Shown one piece after another: positions 22,658-31,999 of a stretch of DNA of 64,000 bases (positions are counted from its first letter, which is position 1; the number at the start of each line of letters is the position of its first letter). Both the position numbers and the translations under genes were made by a program. The notes beneath the pieces were generated by a model that saw nothing but the letters and a program-made list of their open reading frames with translations, was not told where the DNA came from and made no database searches. This DNA comes from Aurantimonas sp. 22II-16-19i. GTDB taxonomy: Bacteria; Pseudomonadota; Alphaproteobacteria; Rhizobiales; Rhizobiaceae. The DNA lies in the NCBI RefSeq assembly GCF_002088275.1, contig NZ_AQQS01000018.1:46307-110306 (forward strand), written 5' to 3'.

Positions 22658-23728
22658 ATGAAGCTGTTTTCCTGCCCCGCCTGCTCCCACGTCGTGTTTT
22701 TCGAGAACGTCCTGTGCGAGCGCTGCGGCCACGCCCTCGGCTACGAGCCCGAGACGAACCGCATGCTGGCGCTCGACCCCGACGACGGCATCTTCGTGTC
22801 GGCCGGCACCCATTCGGACGGCTCGCGCTGGAAATACTGCGCCAACTACCAGTACGGCGTCTGCAACTGGCTGATCGCCGGCGACAGCACCGACCAGTTC
22901 TGCCGGGCCTGCCGTCACAACGTCACCGTGCCGGATGCTTCCGACCCCGACAACGTCGCGCGCTGGCGCAAGATGGAGATCGCCAAGCGGCGGATGATCT
23001 ACACCCTCATCCGTCTCGCGCTGCCGCTCATCACCCGCGACGAAAATTCCGAGGGGCTGGGCTTCGACTTCCTCGCCGAGACGCCGGGCGAGCCGCATGT
23101 GATGACCGGCCACGACAACGGCCTCATCACCATCGCGCTCACCGAGGCCGACGACGCCGAGCGCGAGAAGCGGCGGACCTCGATGGGCGAGCCCTATCGC
23201 ACGCTGCTCGGCCATTTCCGCCACGAGGTCGGCCACTGGTACTGGGACCGGCTGGTGCGCGACGGCAATCCCGGCGCCCTCGAGGCCTGCCGGGCGATCT
23301 TCGGCGACGACACGGAAGATTACGGCGAGGCGCTGCAGCGGCACTACCAGAGCGGCCCCAAGACGAACTGGCAGGACGAATACGTCTCGTCCTATGCGGG
23401 CGCCCACGCCTGGGAGGACTTCGCCGAGACCTGGGCGCATTATCTCCACATCGTCGACACGCTGGAGACCGGCCACTGGTGGGGCGTCTCGGTCGACCCC
23501 AGGGTTCGCGATTCCGGGCTTTTGACGACCGCCATCGACTTCAACGTCTACCGCGACGAGGAATCGATCGACGACATTCTCGATGCCTGGGTGGCGCTGT
23601 CGGCGGCGCTGAATTCCTTCAACCGCTCGATGGGGCACCAGGACCTCTATCCCTTCGTGGTTTCCGAAACGGTGAAGCAGAAGCTCGGTTTCATTCACGA
23701 TCTGGTGCGGGGGAAGGCGGGCGCATAG
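22658..23728 (+). CDS. zinc-ribbon putative zinc metallopeptidase (COG4307 type)
   Basis: The 356-residue protein starts with a zinc ribbon: CPAC and CERCGHALGY within the first 30 residues, and more cysteines near 65-90 (NYQYGVCNW, QFCRACRHN). The C-terminal part has the zincin motif HEVGH in LGHFRHEVGHWYWDRLV (about residues 192-196) and a downstream ETWAHYLHIVDT segment that may supply the third ligand. This is the putative zinc-binding metallopeptidase family. The ATG at 22658 begins the zinc ribbon and has GAGG upstream. The gene is divergent from the transglutaminase-DUF2126 gene, 229 bases away, and this family is a known neighbour of the predicted amidoligase system. A role in trimming a ligated product is an inference. 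Confidence 0.87.
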   Translation: MKLFSCPACSHVVFFENVLCERCGHALGYEPETNRMLALDPDDGIFVSAGTHSDGSRWKYCANYQYGVCNWLIAGDSTDQFCRACRHNVTVPDASDPDNVARWRKMEIAKRRMIYTLIRLALPLITRDENSEGLGFDFLAETPGEPHVMTGHDNGLITIALTEADDAEREKRRTSMGEPYRTLLGHFRHEVGHWYWDRLVRDGNPGALEACRAIFGDDTEDYGEALQRHYQSGPKTNWQDEYVSSYAGAHAWEDFAETWAHYLHIVDTLETGHWWGVSVDPRVRDSGLLTTAIDFNVYRDEESIDDILDAWVALSAALNSFNRSMGHQDLYPFVVSETVKQKLGFIHDLVRGKAGA

Positions 23729-23777
23729 GGGTTTTCGAATGCTGTTCCGAACTGACAGCTCGAGAGCAGTCGATCGT

Positions 23778-24221
23778 TCATGGCCCCCAGTAGTAGGCGC
23801 GCTGTTCCGCCCGAATGAAGACGATGAGGCCAGGGTTGGAGCCCTCGCCGAACATGACGACGCCTCGCTTGTCGCTGAGGCGTTTCATGAAGCCGGTGAT
23901 CCTTGTCCGAACCCTCTCATCACCCCACAACGAGATACAGTCCATGCCCGGAGCAGTCCTAAGGAGGAGGACGCCTGCATCGTTCGACCCTTTGCTATCC
24001 GCCAAACTGCCAGGCCATTTTTCGGCGACGGCCGTGGGGATGGTGGAATCGGCGGAGGTCTTCACCTCCGCGAAGGTGCAGCGATCGTCGAACGTCTCGA
24101 TGTCGAGAAACGATTCAATTTCGATCGAAGCTGGGAAATCGCGCGCGACCTCGGCTTCGCCGCGATCCGTGCAGGACGAAATGAGAAGACAAAGCGCCGC
24201 AGCGTAGAAACCACTTCTCAT
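23778..24221 (-). CDS. putative lipoprotein, function unknown
   Basis: This 147-residue protein has a lipoprotein signal: MRSGFYAAALCLLISSC with a lipobox ISSC at about residues 14-17, so it is probably anchored to a membrane on the periplasmic side. The mature part has several scattered cysteines and ends in FIRAEQRAYYWGP; no domain was recognised. The start at 24221 is chosen because it begins the signal peptide; the frame is open 42 bases further. It is convergent with the zinc peptidase gene (50-base gap). Base composition is lower in GC than the neighbours, which may mean recent acquisition. Annotation as a real gene rests mainly on the lipobox. Confidence 0.6.
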   Translation of the reverse strand: MRSGFYAAALCLLISSCTDRGEAEVARDFPASIEIESFLDIETFDDRCTFAEVKTSADSTIPTAVAEKWPGSLADSKGSNDAGVLLLRTAPGMDCISLWGDERVRTRITGFMKRLSDKRGVVMFGEGSNPGLIVFIRAEQRAYYWGP

Positions 24222-24647
24222 TCGGACGACCAATCGTTGGTCGAAGATATCCGGGACAGTCATTCGGAGGCGCTAGGATCGCAAGCTCCAAACGAGCAGT
24301 TCGTTCGTGAACGCGGTGCTTTTGATTCCGCCACGTTGCGCCATGCTCCTCGCATCTGGGCAAGATCCTCAAATCCCAGTCGACATTCGTGATTTCATGC
24401 TGGCGATCTTGGGAGATCTCAGCACAATGCACAAATTTTGCAACTTTTAGCCCTCCTGTATGATCAGAAGGGTTCCCACATCCGCAAAGCCGCACAACGA
24501 AATTTCATCCGGCCTGAGGGCTGGAAGCGGCGGCCGCGGCTTTAGTTAAAGGCGAGTGCATGGGCGCTTCACGGAAGATGAGCGCCCTGGCCTCGAAGGG
24601 ACGAGTGCCCGCACGGCGAAAAGCCACAAACGACGGGGACTGACCAC
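24222..24647. other. intergenic gap upstream of treZ, relatively AT-rich
   Basis: About 425 bases with lower GC than the surroundings, between the lipoprotein gene and treZ. A minus-strand open frame overlaps the lipoprotein gene and shows no family resemblance. A weak promoter-like pair (TTGCAA at 24438, TATGAT at 24459, spacing 15) lies 184 bases before treZ. A short hairpin, GGGCGCT with AGCGCCC, is at about 24559-24584. This is the likely regulatory region of the treZ-malQ-treY operon. Confidence 0.35.
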
Positions 24648-26534
24648 ATGGCACGATCTGCCAATCATTTTGCATTCGAGACCCATTGGGGCCCCCGCTT
24701 CGTCGACGGCGGGACCGAATTCCGCCTCTGGGCGCCCTCCGCGCCTTCGATCGAACTCGCCCTCGGCGATGCGGCCGGCAAGCCGGTGGACTTCCTGCCG
24801 ATGGAGAAGGCCGACGGCGGCTGGTGGAAGATCACCACCGACCGGGTGAAGCCGAGCGATCCTTACGGCTTTCGTCTCGAAAGCGGCCTCGTCGTCCCGG
24901 ACCCGGCCTCGCGCCGGCAGTTCGGCGACGTCCATTCCCTGTCGGTCCTGGTCGACCCGACCGCTTACGAGTGGAAGAGCGCCGACTGGAACGGCCGGCC
25001 CTGGGAAGAGACGGTCTTCTACGAGCTTCACACCGGCACGTTTTCGCCGAGCGGCGACTTCGACGGCATCGTCGAGAGGCTCGACTACCTGAAGGAGACC
25101 GGCATCACCGCCATCGAGCTTCTGCCGGTCGCCGAGTTCGGCGGGCGCCGGGGCTGGGGCTATGACGGCGTGCTGCTCTACTGCCCGCACGAAGTCTATG
25201 GCGGTGAAGCCGGGCTGAAGCGCCTCGTCGACGCGGCGCACGAGCGCGGGCTGATGGTCTTCCTCGACGTCGTCTACAACCACTTCGGCCCGGACGGGAA
25301 CTATCTCGGCGCCTATGCGCCGGAGTTCTTCCACGAGGAGATCCACACCCCCTGGGGCGCGGCGATCGCCTATGACGAGCAGCCGGTGCGCGAGTTCATG
25401 ATCGACAATGCGCTGTTCTGGCTGGAGGAGTTCCGCATCGACGGGCTTCGCCTCGACGCGATCGATTCCATCAAGGACACCACCGACACGCCGCTGGTGA
25501 AGGAACTGGCGGCGAGGGTGCGCGAGGTCTTCCCCGATCGCCACGTCCACATCACCACCGAGGACGACCGCAACATCACCTGGCATGTCGAGCGCGAGAA
25601 CGGCCAGCCGGCCCTCGTCTCCGCCGAGTGGAACGACGACTTCCACCACACCGCCCATGTCGTCGCGACCCATGAGGAAGAGGGCTATTACGCCGACTAT
25701 TCCCGCAAGTCGGTGGCACAGATGGCCAGGGCGCTGGCCACGGGCTTCGTCTTCCAGGGCGATCATTCCGGGCACCGCGACAAGCAGGTGGGCGTCTCCT
25801 CCGCCCACCTGCCGCCGACCGCCTTCGTCAACTTCCTGCAGAACCACGACCAGATCGGCAACCGTGCCTTCGGTGACCGGCTGGCCGATCTCGCCTCGCG
25901 CCGGGTGGTCGAATGTCTGCAGGCGATTCTCTTGCTGTCGCCGCAGATCCCGCTGATGTTCATGGGCGATGAATTCGGCGCCACCGATCCGTTCTGCTTC
26001 TTCACCGATTTCGACGGCGTGCTGGGAGCCGCCGTGCGCGAGGGGCGCCGCGCCGAGTTCAAGAAGTTCGCCGCCTTCCACGACGAGGATGCCCGCAAGC
26101 TGATCCCCGATCCGAACGCCGAGACGACCTTCCTGGCCTCGAAGCTCGACTGGTCGGCGATCGCGCGGCCGACCTATCGGCGCCGCCTCGAAATGGTGAA
26201 GAGGCTGCTCGACAAGCGCCAGAAGCTGATCGTGCCGCTGCTGCGCGGCGAGTTGCCGGCAAACTGCGGCGAATATCACGTCTCCGACGACAGCCTCGCC
26301 TTCGTCGTCGCCTGGCACCTCAAGGACGGCGCGGTGCTGCATCTCTTCGCCAATCTCGACGACGAGCCCTGGGCGATTCCGGGCGACGTCGTCAGCGGCG
26401 ACCTGACCTGCGGCGAGCTCCTGCATGCCCATCCGAAGGGCGCCGACGAGATGCTGCGCAGCGGCGTCCTGCCGGGTCCCTCCGTGGTCTTCCGCCTCGA
26501 GGGCCAGAAGCTTCTCGCCGGGAACGTCCGATGA
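24648..26534 (+). CDS. treZ: malto-oligosyltrehalose trehalohydrolase TreZ
   Basis: This 628-residue GH13 enzyme hydrolyses malto-oligosyltrehalose to free trehalose plus a shortened oligosaccharide. An N-terminal CBM48-like domain (HWGPRFVDGGTEFRLWAPSA) is followed by the barrel. The nucleophile fits Asp270 (IDGLRLDAIDSI) and the acid/base Glu305 (HITTEDDRN, a TreZ-typical context). The family motif FLQNHDQIGNRAFG carries the His-Asp pair near residue 400. Length is close to the usual 580-600. It heads the operon treZ-malQ-treY, and its stop overlaps malQ by four bases. The pair TreY and TreZ makes trehalose from the reducing ends of alpha-glucan. Confidence 0.95.
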   Translation: MARSANHFAFETHWGPRFVDGGTEFRLWAPSAPSIELALGDAAGKPVDFLPMEKADGGWWKITTDRVKPSDPYGFRLESGLVVPDPASRRQFGDVHSLSVLVDPTAYEWKSADWNGRPWEETVFYELHTGTFSPSGDFDGIVERLDYLKETGITAIELLPVAEFGGRRGWGYDGVLLYCPHEVYGGEAGLKRLVDAAHERGLMVFLDVVYNHFGPDGNYLGAYAPEFFHEEIHTPWGAAIAYDEQPVREFMIDNALFWLEEFRIDGLRLDAIDSIKDTTDTPLVKELAARVREVFPDRHVHITTEDDRNITWHVERENGQPALVSAEWNDDFHHTAHVVATHEEEGYYADYSRKSVAQMARALATGFVFQGDHSGHRDKQVGVSSAHLPPTAFVNFLQNHDQIGNRAFGDRLADLASRRVVECLQAILLLSPQIPLMFMGDEFGATDPFCFFTDFDGVLGAAVREGRRAEFKKFAAFHDEDARKLIPDPNAETTFLASKLDWSAIARPTYRRRLEMVKRLLDKRQKLIVPLLRGELPANCGEYHVSDDSLAFVVAWHLKDGAVLHLFANLDDEPWAIPGDVVSGDLTCGELLHAHPKGADEMLRSGVLPGPSVVFRLEGQKLLAGNVR

Positions 26535-28390
26535 CCGACAGACTAGACCGGCTGGCCGCCAGCCACGGCATCCAGATCACCTACGTCTCCGAACTCGGCG
26601 AGGAGAAGGCGATCGACGACGACGCCAAGCGCGCGCTCCTGCGCGTCATCGGCGTCGATCCCGACGAGGGCGCCCTCGGCGATTTCCACGCCGTCGCCGA
26701 GACGCCCACGCTGTCCTGTCCTTTGCCGGAGGGGATCGCCCGGAACCGCCACTGGGGCGTCGCCTGCCAGCTCTACGCCCTGCGCTCGGCGCGCAATCTC
26801 GGCATCGGCGATTTCGAGGATCTCGCGCAACTCGCGATCGTCGCGGCGGGCGAGGGCGCCGACTTCGTCGGGGTCAATCCGCTGCACGCGCTGTTCCTCG
26901 CCGAAGCGTCCCGCTACAGCCCCTATTCTCCCTCGACCCGGCGGTTCCTCAACCCGTTCTACATCGCCGTCGATCACATGGAGGGCGGCGCCGCGGCCAT
27001 CGCGGCGCTGCGGGCCGAGCGGCCGGAACTCTTCGATGTCGGCGACGGCGAGCTCGTCGACTATCCGGCCATGGGGCGGCTGAAGCGCGCCCTGTTCGAT
27101 GCCGTCTTCGACGTCCGCCGCAGCGAGCTCGACGACCTTCAGGCATTCCAGCGCTTCGTCGAAGATGGCGGCGAGGCGCTGCAGGGCTTCGCCCTGTTCG
27201 AGGCGATCTCCGAGGATCAGGTGGCAGGGGGCGGCCATGCCGGCTGGCACCACTGGCCGGAGCCGCTGAAGGATCGCCATTCGGCCGAGGTGGCGCGCTT
27301 TGCCGAAGACAAGCGCGAGCGCGTCCTCTTTCATCTCTGGCTGCAGTTCGAGGCCGAGGAACAGCTCGCCAGCGCCCAGGCGCGGGCGAAGACCGCCGGC
27401 ATGGCGATCGGCCTCTATCTCGACCTTGCCGTCGGCGTCGCGCCGGACGGCGCCGAGACCTGGGCCGATCCGGCCCTGACGGTCAATTCGGCCCGCGTCG
27501 GCTCGCCCCCGGACATGTTCAACAGCCAGGGCCAGGACTGGGGGCTCGCGCCGCTGTCGCCGAAGGCCCTGGCGGAGCGCGGCCACAAGCCGCTGTTCGA
27601 CGCCTTCGAGGCGCTGACGCGCCATGCCGGCGCGGTGCGCATCGATCATGCGATGGGGCTGGCCCGGCTCTGGTGGATCCCCAGCGAGGCGCGCTCGGCC
27701 GGCGGCGGCTATGTGCGCTACCATCTCGGCGCGATGATCGATGCCGTGGCGGCGGCGGCGAGCGCCAATCGCTGCCTCGTCATCGGCGAGGACCTCGGCA
27801 CCGTGCCGCCGGGTTTCCGCGAGATCATGGCCAAGGCCAACGTCTTTTCCTACCGGGTGCTCTATTTCGAGCGCCACCAGGACGGCAGCTTCATCGCTCC
27901 CGAGGCCTATCCGCGCCTGTCGCTCGCCTGCATCTCCACCCATGACCTCGCGACGCTGGCCGGCTGGTGGACGGGCAGCGACATCGAGCTGCGCCTCGAG
28001 GCGGGCACCCAGGACGAGGCGGCGACGACCCGCGACCGCACCTCCCGGCAACACGAGAAGCGGATGCTCCTCGAGGCCCTCGGCCATGGCGGCGCGCTGC
28101 CGCAGGAGCTGGCGGCGAGCGCCCGCGGCGAGGCCGCGCTGCCCGGGGACCTGCCCGGCCCCCTGGCGGTCGCCATCCACCGCCATCTCGCCCGCAGCGC
28201 CGCCCTGCTGTTTGCCGTCCAGCTCGACGACATGGTCGGGTCGAAGCGACAGGCGAACCTTCCCGGAACCACCGACCAATATCCGAACTGGCGCATCGTG
28301 ACCCCCGTCCCGCTCGAAGACCTGGCCGCCGACGGCCGGTTCCGGGAGTTCGGCGCGGCCATGCGCGAAGAAAGGCCGAGACCCTCATGA
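26531..28390 (+). CDS. malQ: 4-alpha-glucanotransferase MalQ
   Basis: The 619-residue GH77 enzyme transfers alpha-1,4-glucan segments between malto-oligosaccharides and releases glucose. An N-terminal helical extension of about 70 residues comes before the conserved WGVACQLYALRSARNLGIGDF start of the barrel. Catalytic motifs are VRIDHAMGLARLWWIP, LVIGEDLGTVP and CISTHDLATLAGWW. The gene overlaps treZ upstream and treY downstream by four bases each. Its position suggests that it recycles the short maltodextrins left by TreYZ back into longer chains, letting trehalose production proceed to completion; that is an inference from context. Confidence 0.93.
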   Translation: MTDRLDRLAASHGIQITYVSELGEEKAIDDDAKRALLRVIGVDPDEGALGDFHAVAETPTLSCPLPEGIARNRHWGVACQLYALRSARNLGIGDFEDLAQLAIVAAGEGADFVGVNPLHALFLAEASRYSPYSPSTRRFLNPFYIAVDHMEGGAAAIAALRAERPELFDVGDGELVDYPAMGRLKRALFDAVFDVRRSELDDLQAFQRFVEDGGEALQGFALFEAISEDQVAGGGHAGWHHWPEPLKDRHSAEVARFAEDKRERVLFHLWLQFEAEEQLASAQARAKTAGMAIGLYLDLAVGVAPDGAETWADPALTVNSARVGSPPDMFNSQGQDWGLAPLSPKALAERGHKPLFDAFEALTRHAGAVRIDHAMGLARLWWIPSEARSAGGGYVRYHLGAMIDAVAAAASANRCLVIGEDLGTVPPGFREIMAKANVFSYRVLYFERHQDGSFIAPEAYPRLSLACISTHDLATLAGWWTGSDIELRLEAGTQDEAATTRDRTSRQHEKRMLLEALGHGGALPQELAASARGEAALPGDLPGPLAVAIHRHLARSAALLFAVQLDDMVGSKRQANLPGTTDQYPNWRIVTPVPLEDLAADGRFREFGAAMREERPRPS

Positions 28391-31092
28391 GCCGCTCGCT
28401 CGTCGCCACCTATCGCCTGCAATTTCGCGAGGGCATGGATTTCGGCAAGGCCGCCGATCTCGCGCCCTATCTGAAAAAGCTCGGCGTCAGCCATGTCTAT
28501 GCCGCGCCGATCTTCGCGGCGGCCGACAATTCCACCCACGGCTACGACGTCACCGACTACAACACCCTCGACGAGGGGCTCGGCGGGGTCGCCGGCTTCA
28601 CGGCGATGAGCGACGCCCTGTCGTCGGAGGATCTCGGCCTCATCCTCGACTTCGTGCCGAACCACATGGGCGTTTCGCCCGCCAACCACTGGTGGGAGGA
28701 CGTCCTGCGCTGGGGCTCGGAGAGCCGCTACGCCCGCACCTTCGACATCGCCTGGGAGGCCGAGAAGATCCTCGTTCCGGTGCTCGGCAAGCCCTATGGC
28801 GAGGCGCTGGAGGCGGGCGACCTGTCGGTGCGCCTCGACGCCAAGGCCGGCGCGCTGCGCTTCGACGCCTCCGGCTACGGCCTGCCGGTCGATCCGCGCA
28901 CCTATGGCCACGTCTTCGGGCTTCTCGACCATGCGGAAAAGGATCGGCTGGTGCGCCGCTTCTCCGTCGCGACGCCGGCCGAGGCGGACGAACTGACCGA
29001 ACGCCTGCTCGAGCATCTCGAGGACGGCGGCTTCACCGCGGCGCTCGATGCGGCGCTTGCCACCATCAACGCCGATCGCGGCGCGCTGCACGATCTCCAC
29101 GAGGCGCAGGCCTGGCGGCTCGCCTGGTGGCGCACGGCCCGCGAGAAGCTGACCTATCGCCGCTTCTTCGAGATCGCCGACCTGATCGGCGTGCGCCAGG
29201 AATCGCGGCGGGTGTTCCGCGAGTCCCATCAGCTGGTCATCCGCCTCGCCCGCGAGCGCCGGCTCGACGGCATCCGCATCGACCATGTCGACGGGCTCGC
29301 CGATCCGAAGGGCTATCTCGAGCAGCTGCGCCAGGCCTTCCAGTCGGTGCGTCGCTCGCCCTCGATCCACGTCGAGAAGATCCTGACCGGCGACGAGCGG
29401 CTGCGCACCGCCTGGGAGATCGAGGGAACGACCGGCTACGAGTTCATCACCGCGCTCGCCGGCCTCTATGTCGATCCCGCCAGAGAGATCGAGATGACCG
29501 AGGCCTATCAGGCCTTCGTCGGCGAGGAGCAGGACCTGCGCGCCATGATCCTGCGCCAGAAGCGCTCGATCTTCCAGCGCAACCTCGCCGGCGAACTGTC
29601 GGCGCTGACGGCGCTCGCCCTCTCCGTCGCCTCCCGCGGCCTCGCCACCCGCGACCTCGGGCCCGACACCATGGCCCGGGCGATCGTCGAGGTGGCGGCG
29701 GCGCTTCCCGTCTACCGCACCTATGTCTCGGTCGACGGCGTGCCGCGCCGCGACATCGCGATCATCGACGAGGCGGTCGATCTCGCCATGACCTGGCGCG
29801 AGGTCGAGGCCGACGAGCCGATCCAGTTCATCGGCCGCCTCTTGAAGCTCGACTTCGAGGACGGCGCGGACATCGCCGGCGCCCTCGACTTCACCCGGCG
29901 GTTCCAGCAGACCACCGGCGCGGTGATGGCCAAGGCCGTCGAGGACACCGTCTTCTACCGCTACAATCGCCTGATCGCCCTCAACGAGGTCGGCGGCGAG
30001 CCGGATCACTACGGCACCGACGTGGGCAGCTTCCACGACGCGATGCAGATCCGCCTCGAGGACCAGCCGGAAGGCCTGCTGGCCACCTCCACCCATGACA
30101 CCAAGCGCGGCGAGGACGCCCGCGCCCGGCTCTATACGCTCTCCGAGGCGCCGGAGCGCTGGGCCGAGCTCGTCGCCGGCTTCGCGCAGACGCTGTCCGA
30201 TCACCGGCTGGCGGTCGAGCCGGGGGTGACCTCGCCCGATCCCGAGACCGAATGGGGCCTCTACCAGTCGCTGCTCGGCGTCTTGCCGGCGGATTTCGAC
30301 CCGGCCGACGACGCGCTGCGCGACGAGATCGCCGGGCGGCTCGCCGCCTTCGCCGAAAAGGCGGTGCGCGAGGCCAAGCGCTGGACCAGCTGGACCTCGC
30401 CGGCCGAGGCCTACGAGAAGGCCCTCGCCGACTTCGTGGCGGCGATGCTGGCGGACGGCGGCGAGGACTCCTTCATCGCGCATTTCTGGCAGGAGGCGCA
30501 GCCCTTCGTCGCCGCCGGCGCGCTGAACAGCCTGTCGCAGACGGCGATCAAGCTCCTCGCGCCGGGCGTTCCGGACATCTACCAGGGCACCGAGTTCTAC
30601 GACTTCTCCCTGGTCGATCCGGACAACCGGCGCACCGTCGACTTTGCCGCCCGCTCAGAGGTGATCGGCAAGACGCGGAACCTTGCCGAGGACCTCGAGG
30701 ACTGGCGCTCGGGCGTCTTGAAGGCGCGCATGACCGCCGCCGGACTGGCGCTGCGCGCCGAGATGCGCGACCTCTCCGGAACGGCCGCCTATGTGCCGCT
30801 CGCCGCGAGCGGGCCGCGCGCCGGCCATGTCGTCGCCTTTGCCCGCAAGGGCGAGAACGGCCGGGCGGCCCTGGTGGTCGCCCCGCGCCTGACCCTCGGC
30901 CTCGTCGGTGACGGCAGGGATCTTGCCGCCGCGACGACGGGCTGGGAGGGAACGACGGTGACGCTCCCCGAGGGACTGGCGACGCGGGGCTGGCGCAATA
31001 TCTTCACCGGCGAGGCCTTCGACGACCGTGGCATGCTGGATCTCGGCGCGGTCCTGAAGGACCTTCCGGTCGCCATCCTCGCGACCACGTGA
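28387..31092 (+). CDS. treY: malto-oligosyltrehalose synthase TreY
   Basis: This 901-residue GH13 enzyme rearranges the reducing-end alpha-1,4 linkage of maltodextrin into the alpha,alpha-1,1 linkage of trehalose. Early motifs are [19 protein letters not shown] and [10 protein letters not shown], typical of TreY. The catalytic Asp is in [16 protein letters not shown], the Glu in [11 protein letters not shown], and the long family-specific insert with [15 protein letters not shown] is present. The C-terminus contains the [26 protein letters not shown] block. The start at 28387 is set by the ATGA overlap with malQ and fits the conserved N-terminus; the same frame is open upstream inside malQ but has no homology there. 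Length is in the higher part of the family range. Confidence 0.95.
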   Translation: MSRSLVATYRLQFREGMDFGKAADLAPYLKKLGVSHVYAAPIFAAADNSTHGYDVTDYNTLDEGLGGVAGFTAMSDALSSEDLGLILDFVPNHMGVSPANHWWEDVLRWGSESRYARTFDIAWEAEKILVPVLGKPYGEALEAGDLSVRLDAKAGALRFDASGYGLPVDPRTYGHVFGLLDHAEKDRLVRRFSVATPAEADELTERLLEHLEDGGFTAALDAALATINADRGALHDLHEAQAWRLAWWRTAREKLTYRRFFEIADLIGVRQESRRVFRESHQLVIRLARERRLDGIRIDHVDGLADPKGYLEQLRQAFQSVRRSPSIHVEKILTGDERLRTAWEIEGTTGYEFITALAGLYVDPAREIEMTEAYQAFVGEEQDLRAMILRQKRSIFQRNLAGELSALTALALSVASRGLATRDLGPDTMARAIVEVAAALPVYRTYVSVDGVPRRDIAIIDEAVDLAMTWREVEADEPIQFIGRLLKLDFEDGADIAGALDFTRRFQQTTGAVMAKAVEDTVFYRYNRLIALNEVGGEPDHYGTDVGSFHDAMQIRLEDQPEGLLATSTHDTKRGEDARARLYTLSEAPERWAELVAGFAQTLSDHRLAVEPGVTSPDPETEWGLYQSLLGVLPADFDPADDALRDEIAGRLAAFAEKAVREAKRWTSWTSPAEAYEKALADFVAAMLADGGEDSFIAHFWQEAQPFVAAGALNSLSQTAIKLLAPGVPDIYQGTEFYDFSLVDPDNRRTVDFAARSEVIGKTRNLAEDLEDWRSGVLKARMTAAGLALRAEMRDLSGTAAYVPLAASGPRAGHVVAFARKGENGRAALVVAPRLTLGLVGDGRDLAAATTGWEGTTVTLPEGLATRGWRNIFTGEAFDDRGMLDLGAVLKDLPVAILATT

Positions 31093-31110
31093 GGCCGGCC
31101 GTCGGCGGCA

Positions 31111-31162
31111 ACGAACAGGGCCGGGCACGAACAGGCCGGCACGAACAGGCCGGCACGAACAG
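31111..31162. repeat. short tandem repeat, 14-16 base unit
   Basis: Three full units and a partial one of the form ACGAACAGGCCGGC run head to tail (31111-31126, 31127-31140, 31141-31154, 31155-31162). The first unit has two extra G. They lie in the 110-base spacer between treY and thuA. Slipped-strand variation is possible; no function is evident. Confidence 0.75.
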
Positions 31163-31202
31163 ACATGACCGGCGCCGGGATGCGAGGCCGGGAGGAGGCA
31201 TC

Positions 31203-31988
31203 ATGACCATTCGCGCACTCGTCTGGAACGAGTTCTTCCACGAGCAGCACAACGACACCGTCCGGGGGATCTATCCGGACGGCATCCATGCGACCATCGC
31301 CGGCTTTCTCGGCCGCGAGGAGGGGATCGCCGCCGAAACGGCGACGCTGCCCGAACCCGAGCATGGGCTCTCCCAGTCCCGGCTCGACGAGACCGACGTG
31401 CTCCTGTGGTGGGGCCACAAGGCCCACGGCCAGGTGGAGGATGCCATCGTCGACCGGGTGGCCGAGCGCGTCCATCAGGGAATGGGGCTGATCGTCCTCC
31501 ATTCGGGACATTTCTCCAAGCCGTTCAAGCGGCTGATGGGAACGCCCTGTTCGCTGCGCTGGCGCGAGGCCGGCGAGCGCGAGCGGCTGTGGGCGGTCAA
31601 TCGCTCCCATCCGATCGTCCAGGGCGTGGGCGATTCGATCGAACTGCCGAATGCCGAGATGTATGGCGAGCCCTTCCTCGTCCCCGAGCCGCTGGAGACG
31701 GTGTTCATCTCCTGGTTCGAGGGCGGCGAGGTGTTCCGCTCGGGGCTCACCTACCAGCGCGGCGCGGGGAAGATCTTCTACTTCCGGCCCGGCCACGAGA
31801 CCTATCCGATCTATCACAACCCGCAGATCCAGCGGGTCATCGTCAATGCCGTGCGCTGGGCCCACAATCCGGCTGCCGCCTGGAAGGATGTCTCCGCGGC
31901 GCCGAACGTTCCGGTCGACAAGGCGCCGGAGAAGATTGAACGACGGGGCGGTTCGCTCCACAAGCCGGGCGAACAGGGCTACCGGTAG
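31203..31988 (+). CDS. thuA: trehalose utilization protein ThuA
   Basis: This 261-residue protein belongs to the ThuA family, which has a glutamine amidotransferase-like fold. The N-terminus ([15 protein letters not shown]), the [17 protein letters not shown] block and the [16 protein letters not shown] block are characteristic. ThuA works with ThuB in Sinorhizobium and Agrobacterium to use trehalose through 3-keto-trehalose. The ATG at 31203 has a strong GGAGG 7-8 bases upstream; the open frame extends into the tandem-repeat spacer but that part lacks homology. The gene follows treY by 110 bases and precedes thuB by 11, so it may be an extension of the trehalose operon. The usual thuEFGK transporter genes are absent. 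Confidence 0.9.
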   Translation: MTIRALVWNEFFHEQHNDTVRGIYPDGIHATIAGFLGREEGIAAETATLPEPEHGLSQSRLDETDVLLWWGHKAHGQVEDAIVDRVAERVHQGMGLIVLHSGHFSKPFKRLMGTPCSLRWREAGERERLWAVNRSHPIVQGVGDSIELPNAEMYGEPFLVPEPLETVFISWFEGGEVFRSGLTYQRGAGKIFYFRPGHETYPIYHNPQIQRVIVNAVRWAHNPAAAWKDVSAAPNVPVDKAPEKIERRGGSLHKPGEQGYR

Positions 31989-31999
31989 AGGCAGGAAGC

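Noticed and set aside
24115..24495. Minus-strand open frame of 126 codons overlapping the lipoprotein gene
   Set aside because: It overlaps a better-supported gene with a lipobox and has no recognisable domain or ribosome binding site. The lipoprotein was kept instead.
27907..30483. Long minus-strand open frame opposite malQ and treY
   Set aside because: Both genes on the plus strand have complete GH77 and GH13 motifs with coupled starts, so the antisense frame is a composition artefact.
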